64,000 nucleotides of DNA, from positions 310,001-374,000 of the forward strand of contig NZ_NBYO01000001.1 in assembly GCF_002238045.1 (NCBI RefSeq), given 5' to 3'. How positions within the stretch are numbered: the stretch's first letter is position 1; the number at the start of each line of letters is the position of its first letter. Of this stretch, positions 55,648 through 64,000 are shown piece after piece. The DNA comes from Notoacmeibacter marinus. GTDB taxonomy: Bacteria; Pseudomonadota; Alphaproteobacteria; Rhizobiales; Rhizobiaceae. A program made the position numbers and the translations under genes. Under the pieces are notes generated by a model, which was given only the letters and a program-made list of their open reading frames with translations, ran no database searches and was not told where the DNA came from.

Positions 55648-56805
55648 TTACGTGTCGCCGACCAACAGAACCACACTGAGCAGATCGATCTCACTGCCGC
55701 TATCGGGCACGGCGATCCGGATCTGACCCTCGCCATCGGGCGACCCATCGCCCATCGTGCCGGCGAACAGAAGATCGCCCGCTGTCGCCTCCACCTGGTA
55801 GCGACGGTTGCCGCAATCACCGAGACCGGCGAAATCGCAGGAAACGAGGAGGGACGCCCCGTTCTCGGCCTTTGAGCTGGCCCGCACCGCCACGGTGAAT
55901 GGCAGGCCGGAAAGCTCGGAAAGCTGCGTCTCGCTGATCGGAACGATGAGTGCGTCGTCCTCGGAACCACCGCCGGTTACGCGCAGCGCCATCGCCTGGC
56001 CCGTTTCGACAATCGAGGTCTCAAGATTGCCCTGTGTTCTGGGCTCCGAACGGTCTCCAGCATCGTAAAGCACGAACTGCGTCCGATCGTCGGTCGCGCC
56101 GCCAAGCCGTGCTTCAGGCGTGTAATCCTCGCCCGGTTCGGTCTCCTGCAGGAACTGTTCGAGCACGAATTCGTAATCGGCGTTGGAAATCATCCAGAAA
56201 CCGACCCCCAGGATACCGAAAACGACGAGAGTCGATATCAACAGAAGCCAGACAAAGGGCTTGCGCCGCGGCCGACCATCGCTTTCCCGATCCCGATTCT
56301 TCCGGCGGCTCCCACGCGATCTACGCGTTCCTGCGACCGGCTCGCGCTCTGCGACACCGTCACGAACCGGATCGGGATAGATTTCGGCTTCGCTGCGGGG
56401 TTCACTCGCCAGGCTATGCGGATCGTCGAGCGATGGCTCCCGGCGCCCGGTGGCCGGCGACTGTCGCTTATCGGGTTCAACGGTGGCGGTCCATTGCTGC
56501 GAGGCGGTCATATCGACATGGCTCTCCGGCAGATCGAATGCCGGCTCGGCGCGCTCTTTGGCTGGCTCCTCGGGCGCCACAGCCGGCCTTTCTTCGGCCG
56601 GGAGATAATCCCGTTCTATTTCTGCCATCGCGTCGGCCAGGCGCTGACGACGCGCCTCCCGCATGGCCGGATCGGTTACGCCCTCCTTGTCCAGCGCGCT
56701 TTCAAGCGCGTGCTGCGCGGATTGATACACACGTTCCCGGTGGGCCGGATCGGCCGCGTTGCCCTTTGCGAGAGCCGTTCTGATGGCCTTGCCGATCGCG
56801 TCCAA
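55648..56805 (-). CDS. membrane-anchored protein with long cytoplasmic and periplasmic parts, unknown
   Basis: This 385-residue protein has an N-terminal helical region (about 1-65), a charged low-complexity linker with many Glu/Pro/Arg, and a basic stretch before a single TM helix near 185-205 (PFVWLLLISTLVVFGILGVG). A C-terminal beta-rich periplasmic domain of about 170 residues follows. The family is not recognised. It is the third gene after the LEPR surface protein and TolC-type gene on the same strand. Confidence 0.8.
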   Translation of the reverse strand: MDAIGKAIRTALAKGNAADPAHRERVYQSAQHALESALDKEGVTDPAMREARRQRLADAMAEIERDYLPAEERPAVAPEEPAKERAEPAFDLPESHVDMTASQQWTATVEPDKRQSPATGRREPSLDDPHSLASEPRSEAEIYPDPVRDGVAEREPVAGTRRSRGSRRKNRDRESDGRPRRKPFVWLLLISTLVVFGILGVGFWMISNADYEFVLEQFLQETEPGEDYTPEARLGGATDDRTQFVLYDAGDRSEPRTQGNLETSIVETGQAMALRVTGGGSEDDALIVPISETQLSELSGLPFTVAVRASSKAENGASLLVSCDFAGLGDCGNRRYQVEATAGDLLFAGTMGDGSPDGEGQIRIAVPDSGSEIDLLSVVLLVGDT

Positions 56806-56908
56806 GCCAATCCTCCAGTTTCATTCCCAACCAATATTTGCTGGAGGCGCAGGTATAAACAAGATTGAGCGACCCAGATAGGGCTACGCTCCGGACCGTT
56901 TGACGGGT

Positions 56909-58429
56909 TCAGCCATCCAGATCGCCCCGGTTGCGCCAGGCTAGACGAAGGGCGGCTGCGATCTCGGTCAGGCTGGAGTCTAGATCGACATCTTCATCCC
57001 ACGGATTGAGCCCGAGCGCCGCATAGACATTGGCGAACGCCGTCTGCAGATCGGCATAGGCGACATCGAAGCGGCTGGACGCGACGAGCGTGTTCATCTC
57101 TTCGCGAATCAACGTCTGCTGCGATTGGGTCGATGCCGCCATACCCGCTTGCATCTGCCGTAGGATCTGGCGCTGAATATCCAGAAATTCCGCCGTATCG
57201 ATCGCTTCGCGCCGCAGATGGGCATAGCGGGCCTTGGCGACATAGACCTGGGTAACGATGGCCATCGTCAACGCCTTTTCCTGCGCGGTCAAAAGCTTGC
57301 GATCGGCCTTCACCATGTTTCGCCGCGCGGGATAATGGAAGAGTTTCATCGCGTTCCAGCCAACACGGGTGCCCAGCAGCGCCCAGTTGGAATTGTAGAG
57401 AAGGTCGTTGCTATCATAGGCGATGCCCGCCGTGAGCGAGGCTGTCGGCAGCGCTTGCAGAAGGGCGGCCCTGGTTTCGGCCTCGTTGATCCGTTCCTTA
57501 TAGAGGATTTCGCGGAATTCGGAGCGATTGGTCATCGCGATACGCAACAGGGCGTCGATATCCTGAAGCTGCGTGTCGAGATCGACGATGGTGCGTTTGG
57601 GTTCGATAATCTTGTATGGCGTACCCGGCTTCAGGCCCATCAGACCGGCGAGTTCGAGTTTCGCGGTCGTGAGCTGACGTTCCAGCTGACCGATCTCGCG
57701 ACGAATATCGACCAGTTCACGTTCATAGGTCAGTGTCGCGAGCGGCGACGTCTGGCCGCTGGAACGAAGCCGGCGATTGTCGGCCAGTGTTTCTTCGACG
57801 CGGCCTTCCAGCCGATTGAACCCGTCGAGCAGTTGGTCGGCGGACAACGCCTTCCAATAGGCGGTGCGAACCTCCTCGACGATCCGGACGATGACACGGC
57901 GGCGCAGTTCCTCCGCTATCAGCGCCTTGTCCGCCGCCTGTTTGGCGCGAATGTAGGACAGGCCGAAATCCAGAACGTTGTAGCTGAACTTGAGATCGGC
58001 GGAGAGATTGTTCTTTTCGGCGCTCGTCGTCGGCTCGGCCGAGAGGGAATTGCTGAAGATCGAGCGCGAATAGGAGGCGTTCTCATTGCTGCGCGCGTCG
58101 TAACCGGCGCTCGCCATCAATTTGGGTAGCATGCCGGTTGTCGCAGACGCCATTTCCTTTTGCGCCAGCGCGATCCGCATGATTTCGACGCGGTGATCGA
58201 GATTGTATTTCAGCGCGCGCGCCATGGCCTCGTAAAGACCGATCGGCCCGTCGATCGGCTCCTGATCGATGTCGATCGACGCTAGATTTCGGTCGGCCGC
58301 CGCCTCGATCTGCAGGAAGGAAAGCGGTTCCGTTGTTACCGAACAGCCCGACACCACGATGGCCGCGGCAAGTGTCGGTCCGGTGATCCGCAGACCGAAC
58401 GGACGGTACGCAGTGTTTGTCTTACGCAT
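56909..58429 (-). CDS. TolC-family outer membrane efflux lipoprotein
   Basis: This 506-residue protein has a lipoprotein signal (VVSGC, Cys about residue 29) and two TolC/OEP helical-barrel repeats. The helices contain PIGLYEAMARALKYNLDHRVEIMRIALAQ-like outer-barrel strands and heptads. It forms trimeric exit ducts in tripartite systems. The ABC transporter and adaptor are not in this window. Directly downstream of the large surface protein gene, which suggests its secretion duct. Confidence 0.9.
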   Translation of the reverse strand: MRKTNTAYRPFGLRITGPTLAAAIVVSGCSVTTEPLSFLQIEAAADRNLASIDIDQEPIDGPIGLYEAMARALKYNLDHRVEIMRIALAQKEMASATTGMLPKLMASAGYDARSNENASYSRSIFSNSLSAEPTTSAEKNNLSADLKFSYNVLDFGLSYIRAKQAADKALIAEELRRRVIVRIVEEVRTAYWKALSADQLLDGFNRLEGRVEETLADNRRLRSSGQTSPLATLTYERELVDIRREIGQLERQLTTAKLELAGLMGLKPGTPYKIIEPKRTIVDLDTQLQDIDALLRIAMTNRSEFREILYKERINEAETRAALLQALPTASLTAGIAYDSNDLLYNSNWALLGTRVGWNAMKLFHYPARRNMVKADRKLLTAQEKALTMAIVTQVYVAKARYAHLRREAIDTAEFLDIQRQILRQMQAGMAASTQSQQTLIREEMNTLVASSRFDVAYADLQTAFANVYAALGLNPWDEDVDLDSSLTEIAAALRLAWRNRGDLDG

Positions 58430-58489
58430 AACTCATACAACCCCAAATTGCGACTCCGTTCGATACTCCCGGAACAGAGCCTTTTCCCC

Positions 58490-61400
58490 TTAGCGCTCCA
58501 GCGCTTGCAGCAGAGCATCGTGATCGGCGTCCGCCCGGTCGCGGTCAAAGGCCAGTTGGTCCGATAGCGGCCTGTCCGCGAGCGCGGTCTCTCCGATCTG
58601 GCCAAGGCTGATATCGCCTGTTGTCTGGTCGACGCGCACCGGCAGGCTGAAAACCCTTCCATCCTGCATTGCGGCCTTGACGACGATGGAATTGGCGCCC
58701 TGCTCATGACCGGAAGCGATGGCGATCAGATTGGTGTCCGTTTGCCGGATCCAGGCCGGCAGATTCTGTCCGGTGCCGTCGGTCGCCGACCACTGCGTGA
58801 CTGGACCGAGCAGTTCGACATAGACCGTATCGCGCCAGACCAACGAACGGACGGTCAGCTTGTCGGCCGGTCCGCCGCCCGTCGCAACGTCCGCTTCGGC
58901 ACCGCGATAGAGGGCGGCGTCGCCCTCGCTCAAATCTCGCTGCCGTTGGAGAAGGGCTTCCAGGAACGTTTGGTTGCCATCGACGACATCCAGGATGCCG
59001 AGCGTCTTGCCGGATGAAAGTTCGAGACCGCCATCGGCATCGGCGCCCGGATCGTCCGGATCTTCGGGGGGCTTTCCGGCTCCATCGCCATCGACTTCAA
59101 TCAGGATGGTCAGGACGGCGGTGTCCGTTCCGCCCTGCCCGTCATCAATGCGATAAGCAATTGCCAGTTCGCTGCTCGTTCCAGGCGGCAAGTCGCCGGC
59201 CTTCGCATTGGGAACGAACTGCCACGAGCCGTCGGCCGCCATCGTAAGTTCGCCATAAGCGAGACTGACGGCTGCCGATCCGCTGGCCGGCATATCGATC
59301 GGCGCGAATGGCAGATTTGTGGTCGGATCGATCAGCGGCTTGCCACTTGCGGGATCGACCGGAACGATCTGAGTGACGATCAGCGGGTCCGCGTCGGGAG
59401 GACCGTCGCGATCCGGCCCATCGGCGTCGGTGATGACATTGCCGCTTTGAACGACAACCGCGTCACCGGACGAGCTGTTATCGGCGGCGATGGGCGGCAC
59501 GTTTGAGACATCGTAGACCACCCAGGTGGAGAAGGAAGCGCCATGGCTGTCCGTCACGGTCAGCGGAATGCTGTAGATGCCGGGCCTCAGCGGATCGGTG
59601 CCGCTCTGGCTCGCATCCGGCGAGATCGTCCCGGTGATGGTCGTACCGTCGAAGCTGAGCCCGTCCGGCAGCGCCGCTTCGTCGATGGTAAAGGTCAGCG
59701 TATCGCCGCGATCCGGATCGCTTGCGAAGGGCGTGAGGTCGAGCGCCGGCGCGGTTTGCCCATCGAGCAGCGATTGAACTGGAATATAGGCTGTCGGATC
59801 GCCGGGCGTGCCGCCACTCGGGTCGCGCGGTTCCGGCGGCTGATTCTCGCCGACCACGACGACTGTCACCGTTGCGATGCTCGCCCCGCCTTCGCCATCG
59901 CTCAATCGGTAGGTGAAGGACGTTGTCACGCTGTCGCCCTTCGGCAGACTAGTAAAATCGCCATTGGTATCGAAAGAAAACGTGCCGTTCGCCGCGACGG
60001 TGAAAAGACCGCCACCGGTACCGGCAAAGCTCGTTCCGATCAGGCTTTCGTTCCCATCGATGGCAGCGAGCGTCAGCGGCGCATCGCCATCGGGATCGGT
60101 GTCGACGCCATTGCCGGTATCGCCGGTGATCAGATTGATACTGCCAGCACCCTGATCGGTCACGACGAGCGTATCGTCCGTTGCGATCGGATCGGGATTG
60201 CCGATCTTGTAGAGGAAGCTCTGGGCGGCCGTTTCACCTGCTTTGTCCGTCGCCGTGACGGTCACGCTGTAGAGCCCGTCGGTAGGCGCGCCGGCATTGC
60301 CGGTCTGCGAGGCATTCGCCGCCAATGTGCCGGAAAGAACTCCGGTCGCCGGATCGATGACGAGCCCCGGCGGCAGCCCGGTCCCCGAAAAGATGAGGCT
60401 GTCGCCGCTGTCGATATCCGCGAAGAAAACGGACAGATCGACCGGTGCGACGGTTTCGCTGTCCCAACCGATACGGTCCGCGATGTCTCCATTGGTGGTC
60501 GGGCTGTCATTTGCGCCCTGGACGGTCACCTCAACGAGGGTTGCGCTGCTGGCGCCATCCGCATCGGTGATCCGGTAGGTCACCCAGCTTACCGCGCTCT
60601 GGCCATCGCTCAGGTGCTGGAAATCGCCATTGCCGTCGAAAGTGAAGCCGCCGTCCGGTTGGATCGTAAACAGCCCGCCGCCGCTACCTGCAATCGTCTG
60701 TCCGACATGAGACGCATCGCCGGCAACGGCCGTCACGGAAAGCGGATCGCCATCCGGATCGGCATCGGCGCCACCACCATTGTCCGCCATGACGTTGCCA
60801 GCCAGTACGCCGTCATCTTCGCTGATCGTGAAGCGGTCGGCGGTCGCCACGGGTTCGGGATTGGTGACGACGATATCGAACGTATCCGTCGCGGTTGCGC
60901 CACCTTGGTCGGTCGCCGTTACCATGACCGTGTAGGTGCCGGGCGGATTGCCGGTTCTGTTGGTCTGCTGGCTGGCATCGATGGGAATGGACGCGTTATT
61001 GCTGACGAGTCCGGTCGTCACATCGATGGCCAGCCAGTTGGGCGCGTCGGCGCCGAGCGAATAGGTCAGCGCCCCGTCATCCACATCGGTGAAGACGGCC
61101 GCGACAGAGATCGTGCCGATACCGTCGGCGTCCACGGCAAGCTGATCGTCGATCGGCGACACGAGAACCGGCGGGTCGTTCCGCCCCTGCACCTCTATGA
61201 ACGCCTTGGCGGTGGGTGAATCGGTGGTGTCGTCATCGACCGACACATGAATTTGGCGGGTCGTGGTATCCGGATCGTCGCTCGTGTTCGTGAAACGGAC
61301 GGCCTCAAGCACGTCCTGATAGATGGATTTGGACGCCGAACCCGTAATGAGCATGTCGGTGGAAGTGGAGGACGGGTCGATCGAAAGAGCCAAAGGCAAC

Positions 61401-62263
61401 ACGCCGCTGAAAAGCAGCGCATCGCCATCGGCCGCATTGGTCAGCGTGACCCGAAGACTGGTTATTTCCGCATCGTCGACATCCACGATCGACACCCCGC
61501 CGGTCGGATGGCCGACGCTTACGGGGTCGTCGCCCTCAACGAAGACGCCGCGATAATCGATACCGATCACCGTCCGATCGCCGGGGTCGAGATCGACGAC
61601 GGGCTTGTCTTCCACAGGCACGACATCGATCGCGGTGGTGACGATCGGCGAAAACGCGCCAGTCTTGTCCTGGATCTGCAGGGAGATAAGGCGCTGCGTA
61701 TCGCTCGGATCTTCGGAATCGGCGCGGAACCGGATATGCTGCAATGCCTCCGCCCACTGCGCATTTGTCGCATCGCCGGACAGGTAGAAGGTGATCGTAC
61801 CGGCGCCCAGGCTTCGATAGGCGCCGATGCCGAGCGAATTGGGGATCGAAACCTCCAGCTTGTCGGTCGACTCGGCATTGGTAAGCGTAACGATGGCGTG
61901 TGCAACGCCGCTATCGGCTGTGATCCGGATATCGGAATCGCTCACTGCGACCGGGTCGCCATTCTCATAATAGGTCGCGACATAAAGGCCCGACGCGTCG
62001 GTGCCGCTGCCATCGGCGTCGACGACGATTTCTGGTTGCGATGCCGGCGCACTGAATGCGCCGAGCGCGTTCAGCAGAGCGGTGTCGCCATGCGACCCGG
62101 CAGGGCCGGAACCGTCACCCGCATCGTGCAATGCTACCGCTGTTTCCGCCATGGCCGCATCGAGAAGAATGCGCGGCTCCAGCGCCAGCGGCTTCTCCTC
62201 CAACCACAAATCTTCGGTCAGGCCACCGATAGGCCGCTTCGTCCAGAACATCGTGCCAGCCAC
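58490..62263 (-). CDS. large Ig/cadherin-repeat surface protein with LEPRxLLDA head motif
   Basis: This 1257-residue protein is acidic and low in cysteine. Residues 28-36 read LEPRILLDA, the head motif of a group of large bacterial surface proteins. The middle holds tandem putative-Ig/cadherin-like (CADG) repeats, each with VTATDKAGET-, TGVLSGTL- and DPDGDPLSV-type segments. No RTX nonapeptides are seen. The C-terminal 170 residues are a distinct non-repetitive domain. It has no ordinary Sec signal peptide, so type I-like export via the following TolC gene is possible. It is the first gene of the three-gene minus-strand group. Confidence 0.85.
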   Translation of the reverse strand: MAGTMFWTKRPIGGLTEDLWLEEKPLALEPRILLDAAMAETAVALHDAGDGSGPAGSHGDTALLNALGAFSAPASQPEIVVDADGSGTDASGLYVATYYENGDPVAVSDSDIRITADSGVAHAIVTLTNAESTDKLEVSIPNSLGIGAYRSLGAGTITFYLSGDATNAQWAEALQHIRFRADSEDPSDTQRLISLQIQDKTGAFSPIVTTAIDVVPVEDKPVVDLDPGDRTVIGIDYRGVFVEGDDPVSVGHPTGGVSIVDVDDAEITSLRVTLTNAADGDALLFSGVLPLALSIDPSSTSTDMLITGSASKSIYQDVLEAVRFTNTSDDPDTTTRQIHVSVDDDTTDSPTAKAFIEVQGRNDPPVLVSPIDDQLAVDADGIGTISVAAVFTDVDDGALTYSLGADAPNWLAIDVTTGLVSNNASIPIDASQQTNRTGNPPGTYTVMVTATDQGGATATDTFDIVVTNPEPVATADRFTISEDDGVLAGNVMADNGGGADADPDGDPLSVTAVAGDASHVGQTIAGSGGGLFTIQPDGGFTFDGNGDFQHLSDGQSAVSWVTYRITDADGASSATLVEVTVQGANDSPTTNGDIADRIGWDSETVAPVDLSVFFADIDSGDSLIFSGTGLPPGLVIDPATGVLSGTLAANASQTGNAGAPTDGLYSVTVTATDKAGETAAQSFLYKIGNPDPIATDDTLVVTDQGAGSINLITGDTGNGVDTDPDGDAPLTLAAIDGNESLIGTSFAGTGGGLFTVAANGTFSFDTNGDFTSLPKGDSVTTSFTYRLSDGEGGASIATVTVVVVGENQPPEPRDPSGGTPGDPTAYIPVQSLLDGQTAPALDLTPFASDPDRGDTLTFTIDEAALPDGLSFDGTTITGTISPDASQSGTDPLRPGIYSIPLTVTDSHGASFSTWVVYDVSNVPPIAADNSSSGDAVVVQSGNVITDADGPDRDGPPDADPLIVTQIVPVDPASGKPLIDPTTNLPFAPIDMPASGSAAVSLAYGELTMAADGSWQFVPNAKAGDLPPGTSSELAIAYRIDDGQGGTDTAVLTILIEVDGDGAGKPPEDPDDPGADADGGLELSSGKTLGILDVVDGNQTFLEALLQRQRDLSEGDAALYRGAEADVATGGGPADKLTVRSLVWRDTVYVELLGPVTQWSATDGTGQNLPAWIRQTDTNLIAIASGHEQGANSIVVKAAMQDGRVFSLPVRVDQTTGDISLGQIGETALADRPLSDQLAFDRDRADADHDALLQALER

Positions 62264-62428
62264 CCCTTCGAGCCACGGTTTCCATGGAGGCAGACTGGCA
62301 AACGAACCTTAACAAAACGTATTTTAATTGTATTTTCTGTTTATACTCTCTATGGTTGTATTTCTCCAGTGGCGACGAGGAACACTCGTTGCGATCGGCT
62401 CCGATCCCAGGGGAATGCATTTTGCCGC

Positions 62429-62457
62429 TTGAAACCGACGAAACATCCGTCTATCAC
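62429..62457 (+). promoter_or_regulatory. probable tRNA-Thr promoter
   Basis: TTGAAA (62429-62434), a 17-base spacer, TATCAC (62452-62457); the tRNA begins 38 bases downstream of the -10. Confidence 0.45.
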
Positions 62458-62495
62458 GCCGCACATTCGCGCCGTGCGCTGCGCCGGGCCGGATA

Positions 62496-62571
62496 GCCGC
62501 TTTAGCTCAGTTGGTAGAGCATCGCATTCGTAATGCGGAGGTCGCGTGTTCGAGTCACGCAAGCGGCACCA
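62496..62571 (+). tRNA. tRNA-Thr (anticodon CGT)
   Basis: This 76-base cloverleaf has acceptor GCCGCTT/AAGCGGC, D-arm GCTC/GAGC, anticodon stem TCGCA/TGCGG with loop TTCGTAA (anticodon CGT), T-loop TTCGAGT, discriminator A and encoded CCA. Confidence 0.96.
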
Positions 62572-62633
62572 TCTCCGCCACTCTGCTGCTACTCCGTTCG
62601 ATACCCGTTCGCCAGGTCGTTGCGGACGCCCTT

Positions 62634-64000
62634 TCAGAACATCCTTGCCGGCAACCATGTCGCCAGTGCCGGAAGCGCCCAGATCAGCGCCACGCCGATG
62701 GCCTGTAGCAGGATGAAGGGCATCACGCCGCGATAGATGTCGCCCGTCGTCACGCTGGCGGGCGCGACCCCGCGCAGATAGAACAGCGAAAACCCGAAAG
62801 GCGGCGTCAGGAACGATGTCTGCAGGTTGATGGCAAGGATGATGCCCAGCCAGATCGGGTCGTGGCCCAGCAGGATGAGCGTTGGCGTGACGAGCGGCAG
62901 TACGATCACAGAAATCTCGACGAAGTCCAGAAAGAACCCCATCACGAACACCACGAGCATGGTGACGAGCAATGCCCCCGTTGCGCCGCCCGGCAGGTTC
63001 TGCAGCCAGTGAGCCACCCGCTCCTCGCCCCCGAGGCCGATGAAAACGAGCGAGAACATGCCGGCGGCCAGAATCGTCGCGAAGATCATGGCCGTCATCG
63101 TCATGGTCGAGGTCAGCGCATCCTGAACCATCCGGGCGCGCATCGCTCCGCGCAGGGCTGCGGCAATGCCCGCAAAGCCGACGGTGGCGAGCAGAATGTA
63201 GATCCCGCCGGCGATCAGGGCGATCAGGCCGAGGTCGTTGCGTTGCAAGCGCACCGGAAACATTCCCGCGGCCAGGGCGAGCGCGATAAGCGCGCAGGCG
63301 CCCGTGAGGATCAGGTAACGCCATTGGCCGATCCGAACCCCTGCCATCAGAAGTGCACCGATCGCCCCGACGGCAGCCGCTTCGGTGGGCGTCGCGATTC
63401 CGGCGAGGATGGATCCCAGAACAGCGAAGATCAGCAGAACGGGCGGCACGATCGCGCTGAGAATTTCCGAGCGGGACGGCCGCTGCAGCTCCTCGGCCGC
63501 CGGAGGCATGTCCTGTGGGCGTACAAGGCCACGCAGCAGGATGTAGACGAGATAGAGCGCCACAAGCAGCAGGCCCGGCACCAGCGCCGCGGCGAAGAAC
63601 TGGCCGACGGACAGCGTCTCGACCGTGAACTTTCCCTGCTCGTACTGCGCCTGCTGATAGGCATTCGACATCACGTCGGCAAGGATGATGAGAAGGGTGG
63701 AAGGCGGGATGATCTGTCCGAGCGTTCCTGCCGTGCAGACGATGCCGGACGCCATACGCGTGTCGTAACCGTTGCGCAGCATGGTCGGCAGCGCAATCAT
63801 GCCCATTGCCACAACGGTCGCGCCGACAATGCCCGTCGAGGCGGCAAGAAGCGCGCCCACCAGCACCACCGAAATGCCGAGACCGCCGCGCAACTGCCCG
63901 AACGCGCGGCCCATCGTGTCCAGAAGGTCTTCGGCGATCCGGCTCTTTTCGAGAAGCGCGCCCATAAGGACGAAGAGCGGAATGGCGATGAGGACCTGGT
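62634..64000 (-). CDS. TRAP transporter large permease (DctM-like), 5' end beyond the window
   Basis: The coding frame continues past the right edge, where the minus-strand sequence reads QVLIAIPLFVLMGALLEKS before the first in-window Met. About 455 residues are visible with many helices. DctM family motifs include GTLGQIIPPSTLLIILADV, IATPTEAAAVGAIGAL and NLQTSFLTPPFGFSLFYLRG. TRAP systems take up organic acids with a periplasmic binding protein and a small permease; those genes would lie to the right. Confidence 0.93.
   Translation of the reverse strand, partial: QVLIAIPLFVLMGALLEKSRIAEDLLDTMGRAFGQLRGGLGISVVLVGALLAASTGIVGATVVAMGMIALPTMLRNGYDTRMASGIVCTAGTLGQIIPPSTLLIILADVMSNAYQQAQYEQGKFTVETLSVGQFFAAALVPGLLLVALYLVYILLRGLVRPQDMPPAAEELQRPSRSEILSAIVPPVLLIFAVLGSILAGIATPTEAAAVGAIGALLMAGVRIGQWRYLILTGACALIALALAAGMFPVRLQRNDLGLIALIAGGIYILLATVGFAGIAAALRGAMRARMVQDALTSTMTMTAMIFATILAAGMFSLVFIGLGGEERVAHWLQNLPGGATGALLVTMLVVFVMGFFLDFVEISVIVLPLVTPTLILLGHDPIWLGIILAINLQTSFLTPPFGFSLFYLRGVAPASVTTGDIYRGVMPFILLQAIGVALIWALPALATWLPARMF

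Noticed and set aside
59543-61219. A 558-codon plus-strand frame inside the surface protein gene
   Set aside because: It is antisense to the repeat region; the repetitive acidic code yields long antisense frames with no recognisable protein.
62264-62495. AT-rich spacer upstream of the surface protein gene as a possible foreign insertion or attachment site next to tRNA-Thr
   Set aside because: No direct repeat of the tRNA 3' end, integrase or boundary could be found; it looks like an ordinary promoter region.

Overview
The window is an ordinary-looking chromosomal segment of a GC-rich alphaproteobacterium, most likely of the order Hyphomicrobiales (Rhizobiales). The pointers are the alphaproteobacterial cell-cycle regulator GcrA, GANTC (CcrM-type) sites in front of gcrA and a PodJ-like polarity gene, a SAM-II riboswitch before metZ, a class I lysyl-tRNA synthetase, the long form of dCTP deaminase, and small families (DUF6460, TIGR02186) typical of this group. 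I cannot name the genus. No phage, insertion sequence, CRISPR array, plasmid function or rRNA is visible. Two tRNAs are present, Gly(CCC) and Thr(CGT), both with encoded CCA.

Layout. 1-7.7 kb: a truncated SDR oxidoreductase, mscL, a transporter-like (SSS) hybrid histidine kinase with a convergent LuxR-type regulator, then a divergent SSS-like membrane protein overlapping a thioesterase. 7.7-15.2 kb: housekeeping genes (DUF952, pyrD, MATE exporter, HDAC-like amidohydrolase, DUF6460, tRNA-Gly, dcd, exported 5'-nucleotidase). 15.2-18.8 kb: SAM-II riboswitch with its own terminator, metZ, a CDP-alcohol phosphatidyltransferase, apaG, and an HWE kinase whose membrane domain carries the ethylene-receptor copper-site residues. 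19-24 kb: the argD-argF-hslO operon, divergent gcrA, and ppk2. 24-31.7 kb: a glycosyltransferase with a GspE-N-like head, a periplasmic binding protein, lysK, a PHA-system protein, an S24 repressor coupled to an exported SNase-like protein, and a DsbA-fold isomerase.

31.8-38.6 kb is a fatty-acid beta-oxidation cluster on the minus strand (MerR regulator, acyl-CoA dehydrogenase, GST, thiolase, FadJ-type enzyme). A palindrome of the FadP/LiuR type sits in the spacer of the dehydrogenase promoter. 39-46 kb: a large PodJ-like polarity protein, arsC-arsH, TauE/SafE permease with TIGR02186, and DUF3429. 46-55.6 kb: the four genes of the ligase-associated DNA repair set (pdeM, Lhr-type helicase, MBL exonuclease, ATP-dependent ligase), split into two divergent halves by three membrane-protein genes. 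55.6-62.3 kb: a membrane-anchored unknown, a TolC-type lipoprotein and a 1257-residue Ig/cadherin-repeat surface protein with a LEPRxLLDA head motif. The window ends in a truncated TRAP transporter permease.

Only two gene-free stretches exceed 300 bases (22111-22553 and 38579-39023), and both hold recognisable control elements. The most interesting items are the ethylene-receptor-like kinase, the SSS kinase with its degenerate permease paralogue, the attenuator-style SAM-II leader, the MerR operators, the terminator at the very start of the argD transcript, and the LEPR surface protein.
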